Assembly (NCBI RefSeq): GCF_905475465.1
Contig: NC_062250.1
Span: forward strand, 6,966,501 to 7,030,500
Reading direction: 5' to 3'
Length of the DNA: 64,000 nt
Origin: Pieris napi
Taxonomy: Eukaryota > Arthropoda > Insecta > Lepidoptera > Pieridae
Below the pieces are notes generated by a model. It saw only the letters and a program-made list of their open reading frames with translations, was not told the origin of the DNA and ran no database searches. Both the position numbers and the translations under genes were made by a program. Every line of letters begins with the position of its first letter. Positions within the stretch are counted from its first letter, which is position 1. Below are positions 16,953-29,918 of this stretch, one piece after another.

Positions 16953-17820
16953 AATATGTATATAATGTAGTGTAAAAATTTATATGATCTAAAAACAGAA
17001 AATATACAGCATAGAGTAGACTTTTTTTTACAAGATTACACTAGTAGATATTAAATGCATTTATTTAACTTAAATAATACATTTAAAAACAACTAATCTT
17101 CAAATAGCCCACTTTGTCTGGCAGTTGGCACTTTCTCAATTCTCATATATAGTATAGTATACATCACTTCAACCATAGATTAGATATTAAAATTAGAGTA
17201 TTAGAAAAACTAATAATAAGTAATCTGTAGACTGTGGGTTAAGGTCTATTTAAGGAATATACACGAGACAGATAATAAAGGGTACAGTGAAGACTACCAT
17301 ATACTATTTTATTGTCTTGAACGTAGACAGTAAATTTCTATACAGTAAATTTTGTTTTGGGAGGTTACTCGAGAGATTGACGTTGACAGTGACATATAAT
17401 GGACAATGGTATTTTAAAATAAATAGATTCACTTTGACAGTAGAGTTTTATGCCTTGTTGCGTTGTGTTGCGCTTGTGTTGTGAAATCTGTAGCATAAAA
17501 ATGCATTTTTTGCAACGTTCCAGTTACTTGTTCGAGTCTTAATAATTTTAAGAGGAATAGGTTGTAGTTGATCACGGTTGTGGGTTATTTCAAATCGGCA
17601 TTTTGCATAAAATCATAATGATGTACCAGTAATAACAGCATCTGACTTCGCGGCTCTGAGCAATCGTCTGCAATACTTTCTCTCCGATGCGTTGAGAGTG
17701 GGTTGTTACTTAACACGGTTGTGTAAAGGGGACAAGCCTTCGAATCACTAATGATAATTCACAAACAGTGTCCGCTAAGAATTCTTTAAGTGTAAGAGTG
17801 ATGTGCATGAGTTTGTCATA
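16953..17820. promoter_or_regulatory. Divergent intergenic region (RAP / unrecognised gene)
   Basis: No gene is supported here. RAP and the gene at 17821 point away from each other, so the region should hold both promoters and 5'UTRs. The part near 17440-17820 is less AT-rich and probably transcribed as the 5'UTR of the plus-strand gene. No TATA box can be assigned with confidence. Confidence 0.45.
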
Positions 17821-17950
17821 ATGGTGGAACGCGAAGGTATGCGCCGTGGCGGAGGAGGATGTGGTTGGGGAAGCGGGGTCTTTGGGAGATGGTCCCTCCG
17901 ACGATTGCTTCTGGACAGCCCTTTAGTTGGCCGTAGACTTGCTCGTTCAG
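17821..17950 (+). CDS. Unrecognised gene, first coding exon
   Basis: ATG at 17821 opens a frame of 43 codons plus one base: MVEREGMRRGGGGCGWGSGV, then FGRWSLRRLLLDSPLVGRRL and ARS, with the strong donor gtatgt. The sequence is GC-rich for this window, Gly- and Arg-rich, and has no domain I recognise. It joins in phase to 48965-49053, where the next exon is supported. The rest of the gene must lie to the right of the window or is not visible. It is divergent from RAP. That it codes is inferred from composition, the donor and the phase match. Confidence 0.6.
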
Positions 17951-19099
17951 GTATGTACTGCTTTGTATAATATTATTGTTATTAAGAAAATAAATCTGTT
18001 GTTTATAATACCATTATAATACTAATTCTTAAACAACTTACAATAGGAAAAACTATCTTATGAATGCCTTTTAATATACTATCCTTAACATTTATTTATA
18101 TTTACACATAAAGAAAGTACATTAAATAAATGGGTCATTGTCACTTATGTTATTCCATGTGACATGACCTTTATTTGCTATTTCATGATTTATTAAATTA
18201 CACTGTCATTGCTAATTATTAATAATTCTTCCCAAAGGCAAAACAGATTTTATTTACCATTCATACTCCAAAACCTACATAATATATACTAAACATTATA
18301 TGTTACTATAACATAAGTAATAAACACAAATTTTAAAAGCTAAGGCAAAACTAAATTTGTTTAAGAAAAATATTAGACTACCCACATTACTTTACTTTTT
18401 AAATAAAGTGTTTTATCATCTTTCAAAGTCTTAAACCTTAACCCACTTACTTAACCTTTGTTGTTAGTGAAGGTTGTTTCTTATATATTTTATTTGCTAG
18501 TGGGAGGCTATCATCTTGTTTTCATATATAAATAATATGGAAATATTTTAGATGAAACCCTATAATTTTTTGGTCTAATATAAGTCCAAAATCTTTTTTT
18601 GTTCTCTGAGTTTATGTTGTTATTAATTCATATTTATATGAAGAACGAGAAGTTTATTAAATATATATACATAAATAATAACCTTTGTTCCACAGAATAT
18701 AATCGAAATATGAATGATTTATGCAATGTTTGATCTTCAATTATATTTTTTTAATACTTGCTGGTTAACTATAGTTAAAATAATAGTTGTACGATTTGAA
18801 TGCATATAATAATATGGAAAATAAGTTTGAATGTTTTATAAATCACCTTTACGCATATAGTGACAAAAAGCAATTTTAATACTGGATTATCAAGTTTGTA
18901 TTTTAACTTGAAGTCTTTTAACTTACGTTGGTGATGATTATTGAAGGCTTATATATCTTCCACTGCCGATAATTGGTTGTAAATTATTATAATGTAGTAA
19001 AAGTAAATTAAATATTACCAACTATTGTCACTTATATTTTCTTGTATCGTAAAGTATTGAAGATAAATAAAAAACAACACACCACTTTAAGAAAAGGTA
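17951..19099 (+). other. Start of the 31-kb intron
   Basis: AT-rich, with no ORF, inverted repeat or recognised element. Confidence 0.45.
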
Positions 19100-19149
19100 G
19101 GTAGTGCCCTTGCATTATGCCTGCTGGTCTTGGTGGGTGTGCACCACAG

Positions 19150-19207
19150 TAATGACTATTATTTGTGGGCATGTAAGTGCTAACATGCCCCCAAATAATA
19201 GTCATTA
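19150..19207. repeat. Near-perfect 25-bp hairpin in the intron
   Basis: The left arm (19150-19174, TAATGACTATTATTTGTGGG...) pairs with the right arm (19183-19207) with one mismatch and an 8-base loop. It could be a small foldback repeat or a small-RNA precursor. The flanks do not extend the stem. Confidence 0.6.
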
Positions 19208-20513
19208 TGCTTTCTGTCATAATAAACATATTATAGAATAATACATATCTCACACATTTTTTCTTTCTACAGTCTACACAAACTTTAGTCCTTTTACAAT
19301 TGTATGTAAAAAATGAAAATTTCAATACATAATCCTAATTTCATAATGAATTTTATGTCTTATACAATTGTAAGTATGCTTCTGTAACATCACTAACAAA
19401 TTAGATAAGATTATCTAACAGTTTATATTGTATATGTGAATGTTTGTCTCTAGTGGGATGTTACTCTTTGAAAGATAAATGAGATTTTAGACATTATGAA
19501 AACACAAGTTATATTATAGTTACGTAGATAAAAAAAATTGCCAGGTGCTATACACCTGAATAAAGAAATAACTGTTCGATTAAAATACATGTCCACATAT
19601 TAAGGTTAAGTAGATTAGTATTTTTAAGTTACAAGTTAGAACCTGCTAAAATTTATAATTATGAAGATATCTGAATATTGTAACTACTGTACTGTATATA
19701 TATATATTATTTACTTATATCCATTTTCATATTATCTTATTAAGGGCATACTATAAAATTTTACTGATTATTCATTGTTCCATAAATAAATATATTACTT
19801 TTTATTAGTCGCGAATCCAAATACATCTTCTGTGGCTAGTGATTATTTAAAGATGGAAAAAAACTATTAAAATGATAAAATTAACCTTCACATAACCCAT
19901 AATCTAACTTGTCTTTTCTGATTCATTGGATAAACCAATGAATACATGACCTATGGTAGGGTGATGCAAAAATAGAACAAGAAGGCATAAAAGTCTGATC
20001 ATATCAGACCTTCATGGTTAAACTGGTTTTTTAAATTTAAGTTTGAATTGTTAGTAAAATGCAGTATAAATATTTACAGTAATATTATGAAATGTGTAAT
20101 TCTCGTCAGCTGGACGAAATATATCCTGCCTCGTCGTGTTTGCTGTGTATTTGTGATCGAGATATAGAGAAGAGAAGTCTCGACTCTGAATATCTAAGTA
20201 TGACACTCAAATATTACCATTTCATTTCACTTCACTTCGAGGGTTGGAGCTGCTATTTGGGCATTATGGTATTATTCAAGACTCGCTGGGCCTTTCAGGT
20301 CGTATTAGACTTAATGTGAATCGGCGCAGATTATTTGTTTTACGTAATATTTAAGACTATGTAAGTGGTGTTATACACGATTATACTGGTTTCACCGCAT
20401 ATATATATAGATATAACTGGATTCACTAGTATGGTCTTCCTGCATAGGCTCATATATTTTCACTCAACTTCTTATAAGAAAGCTATTTTAGTCATTTGGT
20501 AGTGGGAGGCTAT
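19208..20513 (+). other. Intron stretch without recognised features
   Basis: AT-rich. An open stretch near 20092-20319 has no protein-like character. Confidence 0.4.
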
Positions 20514-20712
20514 CAGTGTGTTGGCCTAGTGGCTTCGGCGTGCGACTCATGTCCATGAATGAGGTCGTAGGTTTGATCTCCGCCTATGCCCCAATAGACT
20601 TTCTGTCTATGTGTGTTAAAAAGATTAGAAGAACAAATTACCACAAAACAGATACAGAAATCTGAGCTTCAGATTTCATGGCAATCCAAAATTGTCACAG
20701 ATTATCAACTCA
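20514..20712 (+). mobile_element. tRNA-derived SINE
   Basis: The head has a tRNA-like A box (TTGGCCTAGTGGCTTCGG) and B box (GGTTTGATCTC, about 20570). It is followed by the SINE body (GACTTTCTGTCTATGTG, CAGATACAGAAATCTGA). Related heads occur at 46464, 54582, 58071-58250 (reverse) and at the window's right edge. Confidence 0.72.
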
Positions 20713-20777
20713 ACTGACCTTTATTAAAAGAAATATACCATCTATATTAAAACACAGACTTTCCACAGTTTAATGTA

Positions 20778-20859
20778 CAGGCAGTCCTCGACTTACGTCG
20801 TTTCGATTTACGTCGCGTATTTCGAGAACCTAACATGCTGTAAGTACGAGGACTGCCTG
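20778..20859. mobile_element. 82-bp Tigger/pogo-like MITE
   Basis: The ends CAGGCAGTCCTCG and CGAGGACTGCCTG are exact inverted copies, flanked by TA on both sides (20776-20777, 20860-20861). Both features fit a very short pogo/Tigger-type MITE. Confidence 0.75.
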
Positions 20860-20861
20860 TA

Positions 20862-23800
20862 TAATATATAATACATACAAATAAAAGCTAGGCGAGCTTG
20901 CGAGTGAATCTAAGATTATAAATGATTAGTTAAGTTCAAATTTTAACCAACTTTACCAAAGCTTAGCTGTCGATATCGATATCCGTAATGCTTACGTAAT
21001 AAATTATATAATTATTTTCTAAAGGATCTATGACTGCTAATGAACTGAATTTGGTTAATAAACACATTAAACTGTGTCTGTCACGTGCGTGAAATGCGTT
21101 TGAATATGTAATGAATCAATCAACTTTCGTTTGTGACAACTCACAACCGTTGAATAATAAACATTGCAGTTAAAACGCAAGATATTGCGTTCTTGGTTAA
21201 TTGCTCTCAATAAAGTGTTTTTTTATAATCAGCATATTTGCTATTAGACGTCGACTATAGTAAAGTTTTACTTTACAAAAATAGAAAATATTTAACCAAA
21301 GCTACAGTTCCTAACAAACAAACATCGACCACGACCTAAAATGAAATTTATCTATACTATTTTTTGTGTCTTGTTATAGTTGACACATAACGATAACTTT
21401 CGTTCTCATTAACTGATATCAGATGTTACTAAGTCTGATTTACGTGGAGTTATCATTCTATGAAAAAATATTTTGTAAATTTAAATCATTTATATATAAT
21501 TATCAACGTTAACACATGGAATCTCTTATACTGGCATAAAACTCCAATTATATTATATACAATACAAGGTGTTTATATGTAGTTATTCTCGCGCAGTAGA
21601 AAAAGGTAGCAATTCGTAAGGCATGCAGATGCGTAGGATGTCACCTCAGGAATCAGACCGTGAAGGTCGTTACCCGTTAATAAAGCCTTCGGACTTTTAT
21701 TTCTTGCTTTTCTATGCGTTTTTATATAACCAATACTATATATACCAAAATTTTGATGGATGAAACTCATGATACAATCGTTAAAATTTAACGAAAACGA
21801 AAATTCCATGGCGTCCAGGAATTTGGGCAAATATTGCCATAATTGTCATGTATAAAAGTTTATAATTTAAATCTAAATCACATAAAATATGCTATAGATA
21901 TTCTAAAATATTTAGTCAAGGAAAAAATTTGGGCAGCTTAATCTTTGTGTAATGTATAATAATCGCAGCGATGATCCTCATAAAAATGTAAAAATAATAA
22001 CAGTTTACTTACATCACATTAGAACAAAACATGACAAAAATATCTCCAGAAGAAAAATCCTAGTTATACTACTGTAGCTGTACTTATGAATGCAATATAT
22101 TTTTTAATATATCAGAAAACCTAGTTTTAAAAAACATTTTTGGGAATAACTTAAGGAACATTTTTTACATATTTAAGGGACTAATTTATGGGAATTGTTT
22201 CGGATGTTTAATGTTTTCAGGTCATATATTACTAACAATAATTTATTATTGTCTGTTTGCAAGCCGAAAATAAATTCTGAACTAGAATATTGTGTTATTA
22301 TTTATTGGTTTAACCTACAAAACCTAAACCAAAAGCTATGAACAAAGCACTTCTTAAAATAAATCATTTAAAGCAAAATTATTTAACTTAATATTAGTGC
22401 AATATTTTTTTTTAATAATTATCAACTGTATGTGTTCCATTCAAATGTGGATCACTTAAATGAGGCTCGATTTATTTCGTAACCTTTTAAGACACGAGAC
22501 TTATTTCGTAAACTTTTAAGACACGAGACTTATTTAAATATTTAATTTCATTCCGATATCGTACTTAGTGAATTTGAAAACCAGAATTTTGGCAATTTAT
22601 ATAAAAACGTGTTTGTGTGTCAACCCATGAACAAGTTGTCCATCAAAAAAAATTGTTGGTTTTATATTTTTAATATGAGAAGAGCGAATTTGTTTCTTGC
22701 GAGTTGTGTAACGAGAATACATTAGGCGTTAGCAAATTATCACGCGGATATTCTTAATATTTCGCAATACAAGTATGCGACCTTGGCCTTAAGTCGGAAA
22801 ATCTAAGTTCTTATCTAAAGAAAAATTGTCTTTGTGAATTCTTTATTTGCAAAATATGTAGCTGCAAGTAGGAAGAAAATATATGTTTAAAGATTTTAAT
22901 GGCACTATATTAAGACTAGTATTGCTATGATTCAACTTAGTTGAACTGGTTTAGTACATAAGATTTATTACGAAAGATTTTTATAGTCCAAATTTTTACT
23001 TTACTTAAGATCTATTCATTGACATCAAAGCTTTGATTATTATTCAATTTCATTTGTTGGTCTGATTATTATTGTTTATTTATGTTACTTATTTTTATTG
23101 TATAGTAGATTTTTACCTGCTGAATTAATTGAATAATTTAAAAACTGTCCCGATGTTTCGCGTTGAAACGTTAGGGTAGATGCTTTAATGACGTTCACAG
23201 TTCGATCTCGGTCTGGTGGTTATATTATATTAATCGTATATAATTTGGATTCGACGGGAACGGATAGTATGAAATGTTTTTCATTTTAAATATTTTATCG
23301 GCTGTAAATACAGCCTTTAGGTGTGTTTCAGATCATCCAAGTATCGAGAATCGATTGCTTTAGATTAAATGTTATAATTAGCAATATAATACTTAATTTA
23401 AGAGTTAACAAATTCACAGCTATATCATTAATTAGTTTTATAACTGTAACATACTTGGTTTATAATAACTTAAAAGCATATTAAGGTAACCCACAAAAAA
23501 TCTGGCACACGCAGACGCGAACTTTCACCATTTTACGTAGTTTAAAAGTTAACTGTTGAATGACATGTAAACCGGAAATGAGATTAGTCAATTCTAAGTC
23601 CCGTAATTCGTCATAATGGCAGGTATTTAATTGCTCATGTTTCTCTGAATAGCAGCAGGCTTATCCCGTAAGTTCAATAACGATTTAGATTAATTGATGG
23701 AATCACTATTACTATCAACGATTGAATAGTCGTTTTAAAAAGTTTTCAAGTAAAGCACTTGTATTAACGGTTTTGAAATACTTTAACTTTGATGTTGGTA

Positions 23801-25100
23801 ATAGCAGCTGACAGTAACTTGCTCCGAGACTTGGTACTTCTTGATACTATTACCGCGTAGAGTCTGCAGAAACAGGACGGTCGTGAGATTTCACGTCGCG
23901 GCAGTGCTAAATTACTTTTTCTGTTTGTTTGACAATACTCTTTTTCATGTGTCCTTTTTTTGTTGTCCCTTTCAATGTCTACATGTTTTCATTGCTTTGT
24001 TTTGTCCCTTTTTTTGTATGAGTAATAGAATATCTACTGTAGTATAGCACTTCTTGCGCTCACCTTTGTATATGTTTTTTTTTTAGGAAGAGATCGCTCG
24101 AAAGCTATACTGCCAACCCTCTTTATTTATTTATTTTAATTGTACTGTATTTCTATATTACTGGAATGAAGAATAATAAACAAATACATATTATTTTTGT
24201 GAATAGGTTTATAAGAATTATAAACATAAATACCATGCTGGATCTTTTTACGAAAAGACTCCGAAGTACTGTAGGTGCTATGATGTTGTATTTCAATCCT
24301 TCGACTCCAGCGCTCATTAAAAGCAGTTGAAAGGATTTCCTCTGGTGCCGGCATTTTGTTCAAAGCTAAAATATTTTTTGACAGAAAAGTTTATTAAACA
24401 ACCTGCGGAAAATAAAATAAGCTATCCCGTTGGATAGGTCGTTTCTGCTTACGTTTTACATTCATCTGATAATAATTTGAGTTTAATGTAGATATAGGCG
24501 TGAAAGCCTTCCATCGCCGTTAAAGCAGAATTTTTTGGTGCATTGTGAAATACATGTAAAAGACAAGAAAATAAAGATGATATTTAATACGGTTCATATG
24601 AATGAAGAATTCTTGTTAATATTGATATTCTGATTCTCATATTATAGCCGCGAAAAGACTTAGATTTATAATAGATATTATTTGATACATTTGAAGATAT
24701 AATACCGAAATGAAAACTTTTGGAAGCAATAACATACTTTTATAAAGTAATATATTATTATTAAAATTAATAATTCGTAATCGTGAAAAATTATGTTTTA
24801 ATTATATTAAATTAGCAATAAAGCAAAGTGCAATATTTGTTTAAGCTAAATTTATTTATTATCTGTTGCACCAATTACTATCCGAGTATCATTAGGAATG
24901 GCAATATATGTTTTGAAGCTACGTACTACTATGAGTATTCTCCTCGCGTTGCACGGTAGACTAGTAAGGAAAATGTATATGACCTTAAAAGATCTTTGAT
25001 TTAACCGTAAAATTAACATAAATAACTTAATTACGATATGTTCTCTGTATATGAGCTTTATGAAGATGGCTACAATTTTGTCCTAGCCCTTTACAGCTTT
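20862..25100 (+). other. Intron stretch without recognised genes
   Basis: AT-rich. The only clear structure is a 30-bp tandem duplication (TTATTTCGTAA...AGACACGAGAC) at about 22468-22530. The short open frames lack protein-like composition. Confidence 0.4.
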
Positions 25101-25520
25101 GGGGGCGTCCATAAATTACGTGAGGTGTTTAAGGGGGGGAGGGGGTCGAGTCAAATCTCATTTAATCTTACGTTGGAGAGAGGGGGGGGGGGTCTCGGCA
25201 AATATCATGCAATTTTTTTTTCTGAAAAAAAAATTGGAAAACGGTTGACCCTAAAGGCCATCTCTGCAACTTCCCGCTAACTCCATATCTAAACGGTCAA
25301 CATTTCACTTTTTTTGTTAAATAAACGCACGAAGCAATTTTTTTTTCTTTTTTCAACAACAATCCAACGCGTTTACGTAAGAAACCCACATTTTGAAAAA
25401 TCTCACGTGAGATTGGGGGATGGGGGAGGGGGTTGAATAAAATCTCACGACATCTCACCAGGGGGGGAGGGAGGTATAGAAAATAAAAAAAAACACCTCA
25501 CGTAATTTATGGACGCCCCC
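25101..25520. mobile_element. 420-bp foldback MITE with perfect 30-bp TIRs
   Basis: Positions 25101-25130 and 25491-25520 are exact inverted copies (GGGGGCGTCCATAAATTACG, then TGAGGTGTTT). The interior has G-rich tracts, repeated AATCTCA/TGAGATT cores and a segment related to the interior of 13170-14767. The perfect arms suggest recent mobility. Superfamily not assigned. Confidence 0.82.
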
Positions 25521-28500
25521 TTTTTTGTATGATTATCTAATCATGTCCTGTGTCCGCGACACGCTTCTAACATTTTCAATTATCCATAGCATGTCCTCCA
25601 CAGTGTCGATTCATCTCAGTACTATGAGATTTTATATATAGTTAAAGAGAGTAGAGTCGCGCTTCACTTACCGTAATAAGTAACCACACAATATAATCGT
25701 TATAATTATTCTAGCAAAGTAAGAGTAATACTCATTCTCAAAGATCTGATACTTAAGTTAACAAAAAGATTTAAAAAAAATATAATCAATACAAAAATTA
25801 AATCTTAAAAAAAAGAAATAAAAAACGGTTTTATAGCATATAAATAATATTTTAAATATATGGAGTCAAGCAACCACATCCCAGGTTGACCAAAAAATTA
25901 TTTTAAATTGCAATTTGCAATTAAATAGTTATTGCCTTTCAATTTTCGGTTGTTGTTTATAATTGTGTGGCGGCTTACCGACAAAGTATCAGTAATACAA
26001 CATTGTATATTGTTCATTGCAAAATACACTTTCGTTTCTTCTTGCTAATGCTGCTCAGGGCTCTTATAGAACTCGAAACGCTGAAACTACGAATTTTAAA
26101 TCAAATATTTAAAATTATAAGAATTTAGTTATTGCAACATTTATGTGACGTATAAATAAATAGTGGCCCATAAAGTAAAATCACATACGAAGCTAAATTA
26201 TTTTCATAAAAACGGCGAAGGTAATAAAAAAGCGAGGACTTTATACATTGCGCAAATCGTAATACATTGAAAATAAGATGTTTTCGTAGAGGAACGAATT
26301 TATTTTTAACACTTTGAATTATTTGACAGTTTTTATCGGCTTTATGAGTCACGGCCCTCTTCTTTTTTAATATGTGAAAATGAACCGCTATCACCAATCT
26401 CGTATTTTTTTTAGGATAAATCCAATTTTGTACTTGAGAAAAATTAGTTACGCCCTTTGCAGCATGACTGTTTAAGGGCTTTCGCCTATGGGAATCGCGA
26501 CTAATATCTAAGTAAATAAATATTTCTATGAAAAATCTAGTTTTTGTGCAAATACAGAATATGTCTGTTCTAAGGGGTTTTGGAGATTCACTTGATAAGT
26601 ATTTACAACTGAATACAACGTAAATTAACTCTGGGACACATCTATAATATAGTTGTTTACATTAAAATGTTTTATTAACTGACTAAATTTTATTTTAATC
26701 TTGTTTACAAATGTTATCAAATTTTTTTCTCGAGTAGGTACTACAGCCTGAAATTAGCCACTCCAAACGCTGAGTTATGTAAATAATGTAATATAATTTA
26801 TTTCAGCTTTTCTTACCCGATAAAGATTTATTTAATGTTGGTTTTTACAGGTAAATATTAAAAGAGGATTAATGGTAACTATTAATTATAAATAATTTAA
26901 GGAATCGAAATGATATCTAAATTTATTAATGTTTTCAATGCACATACAAATCGCTCTATTTGTACAAGGTTTAGTTATAATCATTTGTTTATATTATGTT
27001 ATATATATATTTAGATATATTAGGCTTATCACTTTGATTTATTTAAATACAGTCCATAACTCTAATATTGTTTGCTGTATCTCTATATCAAAAACAATTT
27101 AAACAACATTTATTGAGTTGTATAATATATATTATGTCGGTTTTTGTTTTTCGGAAAATTGCACTTTGTTGCACTAAAATATTTGGCTCTGTTTATATTG
27201 GCTCGAGAATTCTCGATGCTCACAGCATTGCTCCGTGGAATCTGTTATTTATTTAAGGAACGTTTATTGAGTCTCGTCAAATATTTACGTAATTGTGATT
27301 GGGTTGTTCACGCCTTGGAATCTTTCCTTGTGGCATTTACTTCTAACAATGCATAAGTAGCCGTTTCATGGCTCGTACGTATAATATAATCTACGAGTGT
27401 TAGACAAAAATCTTTCAGATGTGACCGTGTATCGATAATAAACTCTTACGGAAATAGCAATGAAAACATTCATTACGATGTAGTTTAATATTCTCACCTC
27501 GAGATAGAAATTCCTTGGAAATAAAATGTACCTATTTAAAAGCCTTAGATTTAAATTGTCTGTTATGGCCTTTTGTGGGCCGTTCGCTGAAATAATTAGA
27601 CACCGTTAATTTAGTTCGGGACAATTTATGTTAACAATATGTAATGGTAAATAACCAGTTTCAATAAACAATAATTAATTGCCTTCAGCAACTATCAATC
27701 ATTCGATAAATCTGAATTGTACAATTTATTTTTTGTTCAAGGCTCTGTCATGGTTATAGTAATAACGAACAATTGTTCGTTATATCTCATTAATATTTGT
27801 TGAACTAGTGTGGTCTGGGATATTCCCTTAGGTTTGGCTTACTTTCGTAATAACATCAAGTTTTATTGACTCCAAGTGAAGTATTGAAGTAAAAGTAATG
27901 TAATTGTATCAATTATTATGTCTCAGGTGTATTTTATTACTAGAAGCCTATCTCGGCTCCGCACCGTTGGATTTTTTTTTAATTCGTTTATATATGTATA
28001 TATATTTTGCCTATTTTACTCAGGGATAATGTACCATTTGTGATTTCATAAAAGTGAAAGAATATTGAAATTATTAAAAATAAGTCCAATCGATCCCGGT
28101 TTTAAAATCTATTTATTAGTATAGATAAATTAGTACGAGGGTGTTCGATAAAACGAGTGTCTACTTCAAATCTTTTATTAAATGTTATTTTGGACGTTAT
28201 CACATTTCAGATGTATACACTTTGTATTTTTTTTCAAAAGTTAAAAGGCCCATTTCTATTAAATATTCCTGATGCTTTTAAAATTGTGTACCGCGGCGAC
28301 TACTGCGTCCATCATCTTAAAATTTACGTCCCCTGAGATATTCATTTAGTACTTTATTTTGGTTAACAGGAGATACGGTCTATCGCTACACAATTTTTCC
28401 ACAAGGAGTGATTAATCTGATCACGGATGTATTTCTTTTAAATAATTAAATGGAATGAACGGAAAAAATGTGATGATAGAACGGATGTTCACAACTCGGC

Positions 28501-29203
28501 TGGTTCAATTGTTTGTGGTCAAGGAAAATGAATTTGGACCGAATGCATGGGATTTACATAGTTTTTATTGAAGACTGGAATTCCCGTGCGAAATTTTATC
28601 CTTTGTATGCATTCAATTCAATTGTTTGATAGAAACTGTCGCAACACGTTAGTATAGCTATAGCATTGGTTTTATATTGATTTTTATGTAAAATTTGTGC
28701 CCAGGATTTTCTAGAATATTTTTTTTACTATACTAGTCAATTAAGTCCAATATTAATGAGTAATATATGATGCTTTTGTTATTAATTGATTAGTTAATAG
28801 TTTTACTGTTTAGGTTCCGTAAGCCGCCAGCGCAGACATATTTGCATCTGTTTAATTTATTTAATCTATAGCCAGCCTTCAACAATTACAGCATTCAATA
28901 GCTTAATTGTATATGAGTCTGAAAATAAAACGATTCTCTTTATACATATCAAATCCTCCTACAATGTCAATTACCTAATACCTACTCTTGGCTCAGACAT
29001 AAAACCTTCCTCTTCCGTATCTCTAAACAGAATAATACGCCTGCCGGTATTCGTTCATTCGCATCAATTATTGTGAACATTGATAACATATAATTTTAGT
29101 AGTATGAGTGATTTTCTTGACTTGTCTTGATCTAAGCGGGTTTTTCATATACGGTCATACAATTAATTAATTTTATTTTACTCTTTTAATTTATTTCTCT
29201 AAG
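25521..29203 (+). other. Intron stretch without recognised genes
   Basis: AT-rich throughout, with no supported coding region or paired repeat. Confidence 0.4.
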
Positions 29204-29427
29204 TTTCACGCGTTTCTGGTTTAAAGAGGTTTATTTGTGGTGGCAATGCAATAATGCATCACCAATGGAGTCCTGATCTTGACTTTTATCCTCCAGATCC
29301 TGCTACTCTGAGTGTATACTATACATTGCCAATAAAACCAACTTGGAAACTTCAAGAAAACCCGTATGTAAAGCCTCTAGCTTTATCGTGTATAAGTGTA
29401 GACTGGGAGTTCCCCTGGAAACAGTAA
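29204..29427 (+). other. Possible alternative terminal exon in the intron
   Basis: A pyrimidine-rich tract ends in ctctaag at 29203. From there a frame open in the phase left by exon 17821-17950 reads VSRVSGLKRFICGGNAIMHH, then QWSPDLDFYPPDPATLSV and LQENPYVKPLAL, and ends W-K-Q-TAA (29425-29427). AATAAA follows near 29649. An independent ATG lies at 29254. The composition is protein-like but unrecognised, so this is a hypothesis, not a call. Confidence 0.25.
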
Positions 29428-29728
29428 TGTTTTCAGCAACTAGACCACTAGTTCGAAAAATGATCAATGAAGTACATGTAAGTTCTCCACCGTTAAGAAG
29501 TTACGGGATTTCACATTGTTTTGCTTTAGCTGACTCATGTTTATTTTTTTGTATTAGTTACACAGAATTTCTTGCTTTGTATATTTTGCTACTTTGTACT
29601 TTGTTTTCTTTGTGTGTTGATTCTTTGATGTGCCTATTTCGTTTGTACAATAAACAGGTATATTTGCTCTTATTTTCCAAGGTTACTTATTGGGACCAAG
29701 GACTTTAAATAGAACATAATTATATATA

Positions 29729-29916
29729 CAGTCAAAATCTGTTATCGAAGGGACTACTCGTATTTGGTCGTAAAAATCGATAGTCGTAACAGCCGATGAC
29801 GTTGTTATTAAGCCTACCTAATACAGTAGAATTCAGCCGGGACCATTGATTTTGGTCAATATAACCGGTATGTTTTTCTAAACGATATCGGCGTAAAGTG
29901 TAAACGGTTTTGATTG
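29729..29916. mobile_element. Tigger/pogo-like MITE
   Basis: The ends CAGTCAAAATCTGTTATCG and (reversed) CAATCAAAACCGTTTACAC are flanked by TA (29727-29728, 29917-29918). The 188-bp interior is non-coding and older than the other copies, judging by the mismatches in the arms. Confidence 0.65.
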
Positions 29917-29918
29917 TA

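Noticed and set aside
20562..20590. Functional tRNA gene
   Set aside because: The B-box-like sequence belongs to a SINE head; the acceptor and anticodon stems do not fold into a tRNA.
25038..25280. 80-codon frame at the left end of the 25101 MITE
   Set aside because: It runs through the Gly-encoding G tracts of a non-coding MITE.
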